Shown here piece after piece: positions 12,178 to 23,366 of a DNA stretch of 64,000 nt (positions within the stretch are counted from its first letter, which is position 1; the number at the start of each line of letters is the position of its first letter). Location of the stretch: the NCBI GenBank assembly GCA_930367205.1, contig OV884011.1, positions 104,399,139-104,463,138 on the forward strand, written 5' to 3'. The position numbers were made by a program, and so were the translations under genes. Source of the DNA: Acanthosoma haemorrhoidale. Lineage: Eukaryota > Arthropoda > Insecta > Hemiptera > Acanthosomatidae. Under the pieces are notes generated by a model. The model did not search any database and had not been told where the DNA came from. It worked only from the letters and a program-made list of their open reading frames with translations.

Positions 12178-13278
12178 ATGGAAAAGCTACAATTCTGTTT
12201 CAAAGTAATCCCAACAACAGACGGAAAAAGTAATGTAATTGGCATAACCTCGATAACTACCGAGGATGATAGAATTTTCAAAATCCCAGAAGAATTGCAA
12301 AATGCAAACCTCCATGAACAATTAATCGCCACTAACGCTTTTAAGAAGGTAAAAAATTCGTTGAAAAAAAGGCACCACGAGCGTAATATCTGGATAAAAT
12401 TGACAAAGGAAATCAAAGAAACTTATGTAGATGAAGAAGAAAATTTACAATTTGATGACGTATACCTAGAAAATATCAAAACAGAAAATATAACTGCTGG
12501 ACATGCAGACGTAAGTACTTTAAATACACTACTTAAAACATTAATTGAAAATCCACGAGCTAACAATTTAAAACACATAACAGAGAAATTCATTATCGAC
12601 AGATTCACAAGTCAAAATCCAAACCCAAGCCGATGGATGGAAATTTTTGAACAAGAATGCAATCGATTTAATATAAATGAAGACTCCCAAAAAGTTGAAG
12701 TACTCCGATTCTTCATGGAAGGGTCCTGCAAAGATTGGTTCAGCTCAATGTTTACAAAATTAACAGTGCATGGGACATGGGATGAATGGAAAAAGAACTT
12801 TTCTGAAACATTCGCTGCAAAAGGCTGGAACCCAGTTACCTATGCACTACATTTCAAATACAGAGAAGGACCTTTAATAGATTATGCACTAAGAAAAGAA
12901 AAACTTTTAATAGATATGCGACAAACAATAGATAAGGGAACTCTCATCGATCTCATTGCAGCAGGACTTCCAGAATTCATTTTAAACAGAATTGATAGAG
13001 AAATGATAAGAGAAACTTCAGATTTATTCAGCGAGTTGAACAAATATGAACACATGGTGAGAAAAAAATCTTTTAATAAAAAAACCGGTACAAACGCGGA
13101 AGATAAAAATAAAACACCATGCACAACATGCGAAAAATTAAATAAGGGGAAAAGATTCCACGCAGAAACCGCTTGCTGGTTCAATAAAAAAAATGATAAA
13201 GGTACAAAAAATATTAGACACGTAAACAATTCAGTAATAGAATCCGAATTGAACGAATCAGATCAAAAAAACGAGTAA
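12178..13278 (+). CDS. gag: gag polyprotein of the intact gypsy element
   Basis: 366-aa structural protein expected to form the virus-like particle that packages the element RNA. Residues about 95-265 look like a retrotransposon capsid domain, with WMEIFEQECNRF, then FFMEGSCKDWFSSM and WDEWKKNFSETF, the usual helical gag pattern. Near the C terminus is a variant zinc knuckle C315-x2-C-x9-H-x4-C333, spaced differently from the standard C-x2-C-x4-H-x4-C. The tail is lysine-rich, fitting RNA binding. The ATG at 12178 is the first in the leader and lies 37 bases after the primer site. The stop TAA (13276-13278) shares its last A with the pol ATG. The frame is fully open. Confidence 0.93.
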   Translation: MEKLQFCFKVIPTTDGKSNVIGITSITTEDDRIFKIPEELQNANLHEQLIATNAFKKVKNSLKKRHHERNIWIKLTKEIKETYVDEEENLQFDDVYLENIKTENITAGHADVSTLNTLLKTLIENPRANNLKHITEKFIIDRFTSQNPNPSRWMEIFEQECNRFNINEDSQKVEVLRFFMEGSCKDWFSSMFTKLTVHGTWDEWKKNFSETFAAKGWNPVTYALHFKYREGPLIDYALRKEKLLIDMRQTIDKGTLIDLIAAGLPEFILNRIDREMIRETSDLFSELNKYEHMVRKKSFNKKTGTNAEDKNKTPCTTCEKLNKGKRFHAETACWFNKKNDKGTKNIRHVNNSVIESELNESDQKNE

Positions 13279-16200
13279 TGACGCCATTAATAAAAGTCAA
13301 ACTAACTATAGAAAACAAAATAAACCTTTGTGGAATTTACGATTCAGGATCAAATGTATCTTTAATAAACTCGAAATTCCTAAACATAAAAAATAAAAAA
13401 GAAAATAATAATAAAGGTAATAATGCAAGTTTGATAACAATTAATGGTGTCCAAAAAACAAACGGTTTGACGACTCTAAAATTAAAAATATTCAACATAG
13501 AAAAAAATATGGATGTCCACATAATAGATAACGAATATTTTAAATACGATTTCCTAATTGGACTAGACACAATAAAAGAATTTAAATTAATCCAGGATGA
13601 AAACCTCAAGATTTTTCAACAAAACGAGGAAAATGCTAATGAAGAAAAAAATTTAGTAAATTTTAACGAGCACATAAAAGAAGAGAATTTTATAGCAAAT
13701 ATGGATCACTTATCAGATAATCAAAAATATGAAATAAACAAAACAATAGATACTTACAAATCAGTGTTTGCAAAAGATAAATATGACGTAGGTACAGTAA
13801 ATAAATATGAAGCACATATAGATCTATTGGTAGATAAATATTGTAGCAAGAGGCCTTACAAATGCAGCCTAGAAGACAGAACAGAAATAGGGGAACAAGT
13901 AACAAAACTATTAGATAAAAAACTCATTGAAGAATCATACAGCCCTTTCGCAGCACCTGTAACACTAGCGTTTAAAAAAGGTGAAAATAAAAGAAGCAGA
14001 CTATGCATAGACTTCAGGGACATAAATAAAATAGTAATACCTCAAGCACAACCATTTCCATTGATAGACGACTTAATGATAAAAACAAGAAACTGTAAAT
14101 TTTTTACTACATTAGACATAAACTCTGCATTCTGGTCTATCCCTTTGCGTATTGAAGACAGACACAAAACAGGTTTTGTTACACAAGAAGGTCATTATCA
14201 GTGGACATGTTTACCTTTTGGGCTGAAAACAGCCCCAGCAATCTTTCAAAGAATCCTGAGCAATATATTAAGTAAAAATAGATTAACTCAATTTGTAGTA
14301 AATTTTATAGACGATTTACTAATATTTTCGAAATCATTTGAGGAACATGTGAAACATATAGAATTACTATTAGACGCAATAAAAAAAGAAGGATTCAGGC
14401 TAAAATTTACAAAATGCAAATTTGCAGCAGAGTCTGCACAGTACCTGGGCCACATAATAGAAAATAATACGATCAGACCAATAAAAGATAATTTAATATC
14501 AGTAAAAAATTTTCCAATACCTAAGACTCAAAAAAACGTACGACAATTCCTCGGAAAGATAAATTTCTATCACGAATATATTCCAAACTGTGCAATAATT
14601 TTAGATCCTTTACACAATTTACTCAGGAAAAATGTACAATTTTCATGGTCAATAAAATGTCAAGAATCGTTCGAAAAAATAAAAAAACTACTATGCTCAC
14701 AACCTATACTAGAAATCTACGACAAAAATCTACCAATAGTAATATACACCGATGCATCAATAGAAGGATTAGGTGCAGTATTAAAACAAATACAAGAAAA
14801 CGGAAAACAAAAACCAGTAGCATACTTCTCAAAAAAACTAAACGAAGCACAAAAGAAAAAAAAAGCGATATATCTGGAATGCTTAGCTATTAAAGAAGCC
14901 ATTAGATACTGGCAATATTGGTTGATTGGGAAGTCATTCACGGTATACTCAGACCATAAACCATTGGAAAATATGAATATAAAAGCCAGACCAGACGAAG
15001 AGCTAGGAGACCTAACTTATTATTTGTCGCAATATGATTTTAATATAAAATATGCTCCAGGTAAATACAATCTAGAAGCAGACTGTTTGAGCAGGAACCC
15101 AGTACTGGCACCAGAAGATAACAAAAAAGAACAATTAAAAATTGTTAATCTAATAAAATTATCAGATATCATTCAAGACCAGTCAGGAAATCAAGAACTA
15201 CTAAATAAAACAGGTTTAACAAAAAAAAACGACGTCTACTACAAGAAAATAAAAGACAAAGAAAAAATTTTACTATCTGAGGAATTTAGTATAAAATTCA
15301 TACAAAATGTACATAAAGACATGTGTCACATTGGCATAAAACAAATGCAAAACAAAATAGGCCCCTTGTATACAGCAAAAAACCTAACAAAAAATATCAA
15401 AAATATCTGCAGCAATTGTGAGGTATGTATTAAAAACAAATCTAGAGGACAAACAAAATTCGGCCTCATGTCCCATTTAGGTCCAGCAACAAAGCCCTTC
15501 GAAATAATGTCGATAGATACGATAGGAGGCTTTGGAGGCTCGAGATCGACGAAGAAATACTTACACCTGTTGGTTGACCACTACACAAGGTATGCTTTCA
15601 TACATACTTCAAAAACGCAAAATGCAACGGACTTTATAAAACTAGTAAATGAAGTGATAGAAACAAGTGAAATCGGTACAATCCTTAGTGACCAATATCC
15701 AGGTATAAACTCCAAAGAATTTAAAAATTTTTTAAAGGAAAAAAAAATCCCTATAATTTTTACAGCAGTAAACTCACCATTTTCGAATGGTCTGAATGAA
15801 CGGCTAAACCAAACCATAGTGAACAAAATAAGGTGTAAAATAAACGAACGAACACAAAAAACGGCATGGACAACAATAGCTCGAGTGTGCATAGATAAAT
15901 ACAACAACACAGAACATTCCGTTACCGGTTTCACCCCCAGCTACTTGCTTGATGGTACAGACTTTAAAATAGTTCCAAATGAATTGAAACGAGACATAGC
16001 AAACAGAGATTGGATTAAGGATAAAGAAAAAGCGCTTCACAATACAATAAAATCACACACATACAACAAACAACTATTCGACAAGCACCGAAAGGATCAC
16101 GAGTTTAACGAAAACGATATAGTATACATAGAGAATGGAAACAAACTAAACAGGAAGAAACTTGACGAACTCAGAATTGGACCATATAAAATAATAGAGA

Positions 16201-16307
16201 AAATATCAAACTCGATATACAGGATCAACACAGGACATAGAAAAACCGAATCAAATCTATTCCACGTTTCAAAACTTATCCCTAGTTTTCAGGACAATCC
16301 CGAGTAA
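13278..16307 (+). CDS. pol: pol polyprotein (protease-RT-RNase H-integrase)
   Basis: 1009 aa, no internal stops. Aspartic protease: YDSGSNVSLI with D22. Reverse transcriptase: first catalytic Asp in LDINSAFW (D280), and FIDDLL with D345 and D346, a variant of YxDD. RNase H: YTDAS (D492) and SDHKPLE. Integrase: zinc-binding H679-x4-H684 and C714-x2-C717, then catalytic D747, D805 and E841, with exactly 35 residues between D805 and E841. A GPY/F module sits at 968-970 (RIGPYKI). It ends soon after NLFHVSKLIPS, without a chromodomain. All catalytic residues needed for replication and integration are present. The ATG overlaps the gag stop in TAATG, which suggests coupled termination and restart. 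Alternatives such as ribosomal frameshifting are possible, but no slippery heptamer is evident at the junction. Confidence 0.96.
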   Translation: MTPLIKVKLTIENKINLCGIYDSGSNVSLINSKFLNIKNKKENNNKGNNASLITINGVQKTNGLTTLKLKIFNIEKNMDVHIIDNEYFKYDFLIGLDTIKEFKLIQDENLKIFQQNEENANEEKNLVNFNEHIKEENFIANMDHLSDNQKYEINKTIDTYKSVFAKDKYDVGTVNKYEAHIDLLVDKYCSKRPYKCSLEDRTEIGEQVTKLLDKKLIEESYSPFAAPVTLAFKKGENKRSRLCIDFRDINKIVIPQAQPFPLIDDLMIKTRNCKFFTTLDINSAFWSIPLRIEDRHKTGFVTQEGHYQWTCLPFGLKTAPAIFQRILSNILSKNRLTQFVVNFIDDLLIFSKSFEEHVKHIELLLDAIKKEGFRLKFTKCKFAAESAQYLGHIIENNTIRPIKDNLISVKNFPIPKTQKNVRQFLGKINFYHEYIPNCAIILDPLHNLLRKNVQFSWSIKCQESFEKIKKLLCSQPILEIYDKNLPIVIYTDASIEGLGAVLKQIQENGKQKPVAYFSKKLNEAQKKKKAIYLECLAIKEAIRYWQYWLIGKSFTVYSDHKPLENMNIKARPDEELGDLTYYLSQYDFNIKYAPGKYNLEADCLSRNPVLAPEDNKKEQLKIVNLIKLSDIIQDQSGNQELLNKTGLTKKNDVYYKKIKDKEKILLSEEFSIKFIQNVHKDMCHIGIKQMQNKIGPLYTAKNLTKNIKNICSNCEVCIKNKSRGQTKFGLMSHLGPATKPFEIMSIDTIGGFGGSRSTKKYLHLLVDHYTRYAFIHTSKTQNATDFIKLVNEVIETSEIGTILSDQYPGINSKEFKNFLKEKKIPIIFTAVNSPFSNGLNERLNQTIVNKIRCKINERTQKTAWTTIARVCIDKYNNTEHSVTGFTPSYLLDGTDFKIVPNELKRDIANRDWIKDKEKALHNTIKSHTYNKQLFDKHRKDHEFNENDIVYIENGNKLNRKKLDELRIGPYKIIEKISNSIYRINTGHRKTESNLFHVSKLIPSFQDNPE

Positions 16308-16360
16308 AGGATGTCCTATCAGCGAAAAAGTTTTCTTCCTTTGTGAATATTTTCGCTTCT

Positions 16361-16379
16361 GGGGGGGGGGGGGGGGAGA
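16361..16379 (+). promoter_or_regulatory. Polypurine tract
   Basis: Sixteen G residues followed by AGA directly before the 3' LTR at 16380. This is the plus-strand primer position. A run of this many Gs is unusual and could also be partly an assembly or slippage artefact. Confidence 0.8.
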
Positions 16380-16722
16380 TGTAAAGAAAATGTATTTCTT
16401 TAATTTGAATTAGCACGCCGCACCAACGTAGATAATGCAGGCGTTGAAGAGAATGATACTAGCGTTATCAGCAGGGAGGTTACGTGAGTGTTAGGCAAGC
16501 AGTGAAAGCAAGCTAAACTTAATATTTGACTTTATTATTTGTTATTATAAAACAAACCGAATCGACAGGAGAATAAACATTGAATGTCGTTTCTTTGTTT
16601 TACAGGTATGACTTTATATTTTATTTGTAAACCCGTAAAGTAATTAACAATTAAAGGAAAATAAACTTTGTTTTACAGAGCAACACAACCTTGTTTTTCT
16701 GTCGTCCCTAAGAACCATTATA
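16380..16722 (+). repeat. 3' LTR (343 bp)
   Basis: Identical to 11788-12130 on reading. It runs into TATATATA of the target microsatellite. AATAAA in the R region would terminate the transcript. Confidence 0.93.
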
Positions 16723-17520
16723 TATATATATATAAAAATTAAATTTACATATATAAAATATATTAATACCTTTAAAATTGATATAGTATAATGTAAAGGC
16801 TCACCCCTCGTGTTCGGGATTTTCATTATACAAACAATTTTGCCATGAATCAGAGCCTTAAGCAATATATCCTTACTCCCAATCCACACTTCGGTATAAA
16901 ATTCACTTAAGGACAAAGGGGACAACGGACTTAGTAAAAAAATACGTAGTAGAAAAAAATACTGGTTTGAGCTCTTTGGCAAGTTTACGGCTGTACCTCA
17001 AGGACTTGCCGACCCATAATGCTTCTGGCTACTTGATGATGGAGGAATTTATTCTCACAGTTATATTAAAACCTATTTTTAATTGTATTACTTCAATAAC
17101 GGTGTAAATGGTACTTGCGAACCTTACTTTGACGTATAGCAAAATATTTTTTGTTACTGTGCAGGAGAAAAAGTATCCGATTACGTATTAATTCTAAAAA
17201 TATATTTAAAACTATTCAAACTATGTATTATAAAATCTATTTAAACTATAGCATATTATTAATCAGAACCACAATAATAATAAAAATTAAAAAGTAAATG
17301 ATCTAATGTATGCGGACCTTCAATGTCCCTTGTGGTAGACATGCCCTAAAAAACAAAAACGAAATCTATCTATATATAAATTAAAATAAAAAAAAACATT
17401 TGCTAAAGTTTTAGAGATCGGTTATACAAGAAATCAATAGAAATTTTTTTAATATTTATTGGGCCTTTCCTTCATATTATAGTCTCATTACCACTAAACA
17501 AAGGCGTTTAGTGTTAATTA
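16723..17520. other. AT-rich DNA flanking the gypsy insertion
   Basis: Starts with the rest of the TA microsatellite split by the insertion. No gene or recognised repeat. Confidence 0.5.
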
Positions 17521-17524
17521 AATT

Positions 17525-17605
17525 TTATTACATAAAAATAAAATCTGCCTTTTATTAGGCAATGAGTAATTGAGATAAATGTCATCATTCATACCATATT
17601 TACAT
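17525..17605 (-). mobile_element. LINE family A, short 3' fragment
   Basis: About 80 bases matching the 3' UTR end of family A (blocks AATCTGCCTTTTATTAGGCAATGAGTAATTG-type and TCATTCATACCATATTTAC), minus orientation. The polyadenylation end is eroded. Confidence 0.6.
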
Positions 17606-18144
17606 AATTAAAAAAGAATTAGGAAGCAAATAATATAAATAGAATTTTTGTAAGTACGCAAATATTGGAATTTTTTTACTGACTAAAATGTTTTTACAAC
17701 ACCTATAAATGGAATAGAATTAAAAAATATATATATTTAAACAACACAAATGACAAAGTGAAGAAACGATGCTCGTGGGACCCGGAGTTAGTTTCATAAA
17801 AACTCATCAAATAGTAGAAACACTACTTGGCATTTTTTATGGATGATAGCATCTTAATGGTTGAAAATCGCCCTTTCAACATAAAATATAAATATATACT
17901 GCTAATTGGTATAAAAACCCCTATTGTAATTGGCTATGAACCTACTACTTTCCCGATTTACTCGTTTGTATCCTTAACTGTTGGAACCAACGACACTCTA
18001 TCTTAAGAGTTATTGAAACCGGTCCCACTATTATTTTTTTCTTTCACACATAACGTGATCTTATTTTAACAAAAATTTAATTAGCATATTTCTAGGTGTT
18101 GTGGAGTATAACTTCAAAATTTCAGATATTATAACGACTACTGT

Positions 18145-18735
18145 TTTTTTTTCTTTCAAAACCTCTTTATTGATAATATATATATACAATGACAAAAATA
18201 AATAAATAAATTTGGAATAACAGCTGTCTCCTCGAGCTGCATTCGCAGATGCATATTAAGGAGTGCATAAAATATAATACTTTCAGATTGTTGTTAATAA
18301 GTCCAATACACATACACTTACTAGGTGATGAGGCTCACCTACAGCTTGCGACCGTGGAAAACACTAACACTAAAACCTAAACCTAGAACCTAAGACTTAA
18401 GCGTTCCAGCCGCGAATGCGTCCTGCCGTCGATGGGGGAACGAAGCGGGGGTTATCGTGTTAAACACCGGGATTGTGAGATATTGCAAGGAGTCGAAAAA
18501 TTTGATATGTCTACGTTGGATGAACTCATCCACCGTAGGCAGCTCAAATATCTCGTGAAGCTCACTGCTCCTCCGCTGCTCGAATGAAATACCTCTGACC
18601 ACTTTCATTAGTATACCGTTTTGGAATTGTTGGAGTCGCCGAGCTGTTGTACACGTTACATAGAAAAAGCGGTGCACCATACAGCTGAGTAGGCCTGAGT
18701 ATACTCTTGTAGATCAGTTGCTTAAGACGCAATGA
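18145..18735 (-). mobile_element. LINE family B, 5'-truncated copy
   Basis: On the minus strand this reads through the C-terminal end of a LINE reverse transcriptase and its 3' UTR. The coding part (18730 to 18390) holds LKQLIYKSILRPTQLYGAP, then after a frameshift YVTCTTARRLQQFQNGIL and SELHEIFELPTVDEFIQRR, ending in FFDSLQYLTIPVFNTITP. This is the typical RT tail of Jockey/R1-like elements. The UTR ends with AATAAAGAGGTTTT and a short A tail near 18145. Further copies occur at 29.8, 39.2 and 54.8 kb. At least one frameshift makes it inactive. Confidence 0.82.
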
Positions 18736-21700
18736 TAGATTGGGGGTCGACTACTGTCGTGGAACATACGGACAGACCGCACTGAAAGAAAACAGATCAT
18801 CCGAGCAAGAGGAAGGTGGTTTGGCAATCAGACTGAAGTTAGACTGTAGCAGGAGGATTCGGGAGATGATTCCAAATTGTGTTCCTGTGTTGCCCTTTAC
18901 CGCGAAAAACTGCTATAAAAATCTTAGGACGGGATAATTAAAAATAAAATCAGAAGTTGAAAAAGATTAGAGTCAAAACTATCGTCAAACTGGTGGGAGG
19001 ATGCGCAGTACGATTGTGGTGCTCCAACTCGCCCGAAACTAAAACTCAAAAAGTTCGACATCTGTTTCAACACGCTCTAAAACCTCAACCATAAAGAATC
19101 AGAGACATGCGCAGTCATTATCCCCTTTTTTCCCTGCTCGTCGTAAAAATGAAGGTTATAAATATCGTTAGAATTAATTTAAGTTGTGTAACTCTTCTCT
19201 AATTCAATTATTACTCACAAAATGAAAGCTTATTCAATGAAAACAAAAATATTAATTTTTTCCATGATCGCATGCCAGTTTGAAACTAGTCCGTAATTCT
19301 GTGTTGTAACAAACTTGTATAAATTATATTTATATATTATTGTCATAAATTTAATTAATGCCTCTCGGAGGGTGACGAAGAAGATCTACGTAATTATTGC
19401 TCTTTGCGTTCAAGTTATGCTATACATTTCAAACTCCATGGAGATGATGTGAAACACGATATCGTTTGTATAAAGTTGTAAAAGCATTAAATATTTACAG
19501 GTTACTCATTGTAATAGCTTATATGATAGTTGCCAATTATTCGTGGTCCCGGTGTGGGTTAAGGCAAAATATTTGAATTCCGTTCTAGGAGGCCATTTTA
19601 ATTCCCAATGGACTTTCCTCTCAATGCTAAGTGGGTTAGAAAAATGAGTCCACGTTGGACAAACCCCTGATAACGAAGGATATTATAAATCCCCTAGTAC
19701 TAATAATAAACCCATTGTACGGCCATCACTAAGATCACTTAGTCACTAATGGCCCCTACATTTCAAAAGTCAATATTTTGGTTATGAAGACTAAATCAAG
19801 TTTTCTCGGTGGCTGTATTTTTATTAGTTACTCGTCGATTTATTCTATAGGCGCTGAACTATCAGCAGATAGTTCATAATTATAATTTAATTTACGTCAG
19901 AGCATTAAACAAACATGAGGAATATCTACATACCCATTAGAAAAAATATCACAAGTCATATTATAATCAATCTACTGATGTCATGATCTGTAATTTCTAT
20001 CAGGTTTTCAGTAAGGTCAGGTTTCTTCCGGCCGAGTGGCCGACTTATTTCAGCCCCCTACCGGGGCGGGCCAGGCTTGACCTGGCCGACTACAAACCAT
20101 TGCCTAGGTACCCCTAGGCTCCACCCTCGGTAGACTCTCACTACCTTCCTGATTCCATCCGCCTTTTTAGGCATTCCACACCCTATATCCTTCTCATACA
20201 CCCTTCAAATGGGGGACTCCCCTTAGTGAAAGGCACTCATTAGCCCAAAATAATTTTCCTTTATTTTTCCCACATCCTATTTTATAAGTTTGAGAGCTAA
20301 GAAAAAAAAAACATCATCTGTAATTATCTGTAAATTTAAAGGGGCTATGAAAGAAAAAACATAAGCAAAGTACTATTCATAATGCTCAAACCCAAATTTT
20401 ATCATCTAATTCTACGATAAATAAAAATCAGAAATAAGATTTATCTCCCTTATTTTTAATTATCTCTTCCACATGGTAAACGAAGCTATTCATTACTTCT
20501 ATTATAAAATAGTTATACATTAAAACCTGGTACCGGTTTAAATCATAAATTCCATATTAGCTTCTAAAGTATTAACCCTTAAGAAGATTAATACTTTAGA
20601 AGTATTAATTTACAAACCTATGTATATTTGCATTTTGACTTGTTTAAATTTCAGTATTCCCAAAACATTCTTTTTATTGACAATTCATCTACAGTCAACG
20701 TTTCCTGCTAGAACAGGAGCAATTATACGATTTGGATTTTATTACAATCGTACATGTTGGACTAATATTTCTTAACATTAATAAAAGAAAAGTATTATTC
20801 GTATACCAAGTGATTCTGATAGTACTTTGATCAGCATCAGCTACTGTAATGCTCGGATAATAAAACGGGTTATAACACGGAATCTAACTTGGAAGTCCAT
20901 AGACCTACCTAGTGCTTCAAATCTCCTAGTTCTTCAGCGTTTGGTTGTCTGTAGCTCACTTCGGGCCGTCCCAAATAGAATGTAACCTAAAGCTAAAAAT
21001 TTCGAGCTGTTATCCAATTGATAATTAATGAAGAAATAACTTTATTCTGGGAAGATAGTCCCCTAAGAATATCATAAAGGAATACAAATTATAGGCTGTA
21101 TTGCGTAGATCTCAACTCAACTTAAACAGGAGAGCATACAATATAAATTATTATTATAATGCAAAAATCAAAAACTGCCATTAAAAAAGAGAAAGTAAAT
21201 TCACATTCACGCAAGTATCCGTCGGATCAAAGAAAATAAAAATTACTAACTTTGATAACGCTAATAATAACTAACTTAAATAAAGTTACTAACTGTAGTG
21301 AGTTAATCTATATATACAATGTTTGGAAGGATTTGATGACTATCTAGTATCCTATGACAACATAATGACCATCAATATCGCCTATCGAGAGAGAGAGAGA
21401 GTGAGAAGTGTTCTTTTCAGGTGCCCAACTGCGTTAAAACCTCAAAATGTCTGCCTTACATTGATATATATATGCCAGATTGATATTCGTTATATAGTCA
21501 GGCCATTCCTGCGCCTAGCATATGAGATAACCGTTTATTTCGGCCAATCGTATGATCGTTTATTCTGCCGATCAGGGGGCTACTACGCTCATACCCCATG
21601 TGAGCTCTTGCGGTGTCGGGATCATGTACTAGTCCCCTTTTTTCTATAATGACGCCTAAGATTTATTGGTATAAAATTTGGAAAGGTAGACGGTTGTTTT

Positions 21701-23096
21701 CTCGTCCGTGAGGAAGGTAACTTCTATTTGTCCGTGGTGAAGAAGTTGGCACAATATACGTTTTGTAGTATATGCCTTATAATCATTTTTTTAGATCGCT
21801 GGCATAGATCTGATAAGCAGATCTATCAGTTCTGTTAGCTCAGTAGAATTTTGAAAGTAGTGGCTCAACCCTTAGCCCCATATCTGGTTATCTATTTTGA
21901 AGTCGGCATTTAAGGGATGCACTGCCACTGTTTTATCACTGCATTAAAACAACTCTTGTATAGCATTACCGATCCATCGTCAGCGCTATTCGCTATTAAG
22001 AGCTATTCGCCGATAACCTAGTTGTGGTCTGCGCTCACCTTTCGCTGCGCTGAATCATTTACAAGGTATTTCGTAAAAAGCTTTGTTCCAAAAATATGTG
22101 AGAGTTGAGTTTCATAACAAAATACTATCCCTATTACCTCATACCGCTTGCCTCTCATATATCAATTGAACGGACAACCGATTGGAATAAAACCTCATCA
22201 ATTAAACCCAGAGAAGACCCGCTAGTCTAATTCTTCCAATCACTAGGACGTCATCATCTTCCACATTTTTTCTCTTAAAACAAATGGTGTCGTAGTGGCT
22301 CCGAAATAATGTCTTTACGTCTTACGTGACGTACATACGTACTTGTACATCTAGCAGCCCTTCTTACAATCATTTTCAGTCTTGAATCAGTAAATGGATG
22401 TACTGAACATTGTCTATTTTGTTTAAAAAAAACATATTTTCTGCTCACCGCCGTAGCAATTCAATACATACATGCCCATGCATTGACGCTAGTACGCATT
22501 TGCCATGTAATTTTCATTAGCCATTTACTGGTTCAAGACCATAAATGATTACAAAAAGGCCATCAAAACGTACGTAGGTCGCGGTGTTATGGTATGTATG
22601 AGTGCATTGCCGATCTAAAAAACACGTACCTCTATTCGTGCGGTCTAAAGTGTACAAACTGTCAGAAGGAGCCTATATGGGAACCATTATTTGGATGGAG
22701 CTTCGGGACTCCGTGGATTCAACACCAATGTCGGTCGTTGTGGACATTTGATTTTTCAACCTCATACGCTGACGGGATAAAGAGCTTAGACTTTAACGGC
22801 ATCAAGAGTAACGACTCTAATATCGAACGTTTTCGATTATTCCTACATGCCACCCAACCCTTCCCCGCCCCAAAGTATTTTTTTCAAGATTGTAACATGT
22901 ATCAACTTTTGTATAATTATTCCAAGCGTTCCTGAGTACTTAGCCACATCCATTAGTAAACCAAGGTGAAAAGGTGGTGTCCAATATATTGAACCAATTT
23001 TAATTACTTTTTGATATTAGTCATCTAAAGTTCCATCTCATATTACATATTATTAGAATTTCGTGGAGATATTTAATTTAGAACTTCACTTAAAAT
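18736..23096. other. Unassigned DNA, one GC-rich repeat-like block
   Basis: No supported gene. Bases 20010-20300 are GC-rich (GGCCGAGTGGCCGACTT, CCCTACCGGGGCGGGCC) and run into an A-rich tail, as a retroposon would, but I find no second copy. A 15-bp perfect inverted repeat around CTTCTAAAGTATTAA occurs at 20561-20603. The block AGAGAGAGAGAGAGTGAGAA followed by GTGTTCTTTTCAGGTGCC (21386-21425) resembles 49952-49992 and may be a shared repeat. An open frame of 113 codons at 22594-22935 has no recognised domain. Confidence 0.4.
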
Positions 23097-23191
23097 GAGT
23101 GGAATAAATTTATTTTATAATTACCAGGAAATTATTTAGGGTCAGTAACTCATAAATATCCTGGTAGTTATAAAATAAATTTATTCCACTC
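23097..23191. repeat. 95-bp palindromic hairpin (foldback/MITE-like)
   Basis: Two arms of about 34 bases (beginning GAGTGGAATAAATTTATTTT and ending as its reverse complement) with near-perfect pairing around a 27-base loop. No clear target duplication is visible. Confidence 0.75.
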
Positions 23192-23366
23192 AATGTTAGT
23201 ATTTTAAACCCAATAATATTAAGCGTCAATAACTCATAATTATTGACTTTTATATAGTTGTCAGGTCATCAAATGGAACCACAATCAGCAGTTAGAATGT
23301 CAGACAGATAGATAGTCACTAAAGTGAAAACACGTGACCCCCTTAAAACAAGACTAATGAAAGGTC

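Larger units (their letters stand above)
11788..16722 (+). mobile_element. Intact Ty3/gypsy LTR retrotransposon
   Basis: Complete 4.9-kb element: 343-bp LTRs, leader, gag, pol (protease, RT, RNase H, integrase), polypurine tract and 3' LTR. The two LTRs are identical as far as I can read, and both coding frames are open, so it looks very young and possibly active. Domain order PR-RT-RH-IN places it in Ty3/gypsy. There is no envelope gene and no chromodomain. It sits in a (TA)n microsatellite; TATA on both sides is compatible with a 4-bp target duplication but is uninformative there. The primer binding site matches the LTR itself rather than a tRNA. Confidence 0.95.

Noticed and set aside
13337..15934. 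Minus-strand open frames of 70-117 codons within the gypsy element
   Set aside because: They are antisense shadows of gag and pol without motifs.
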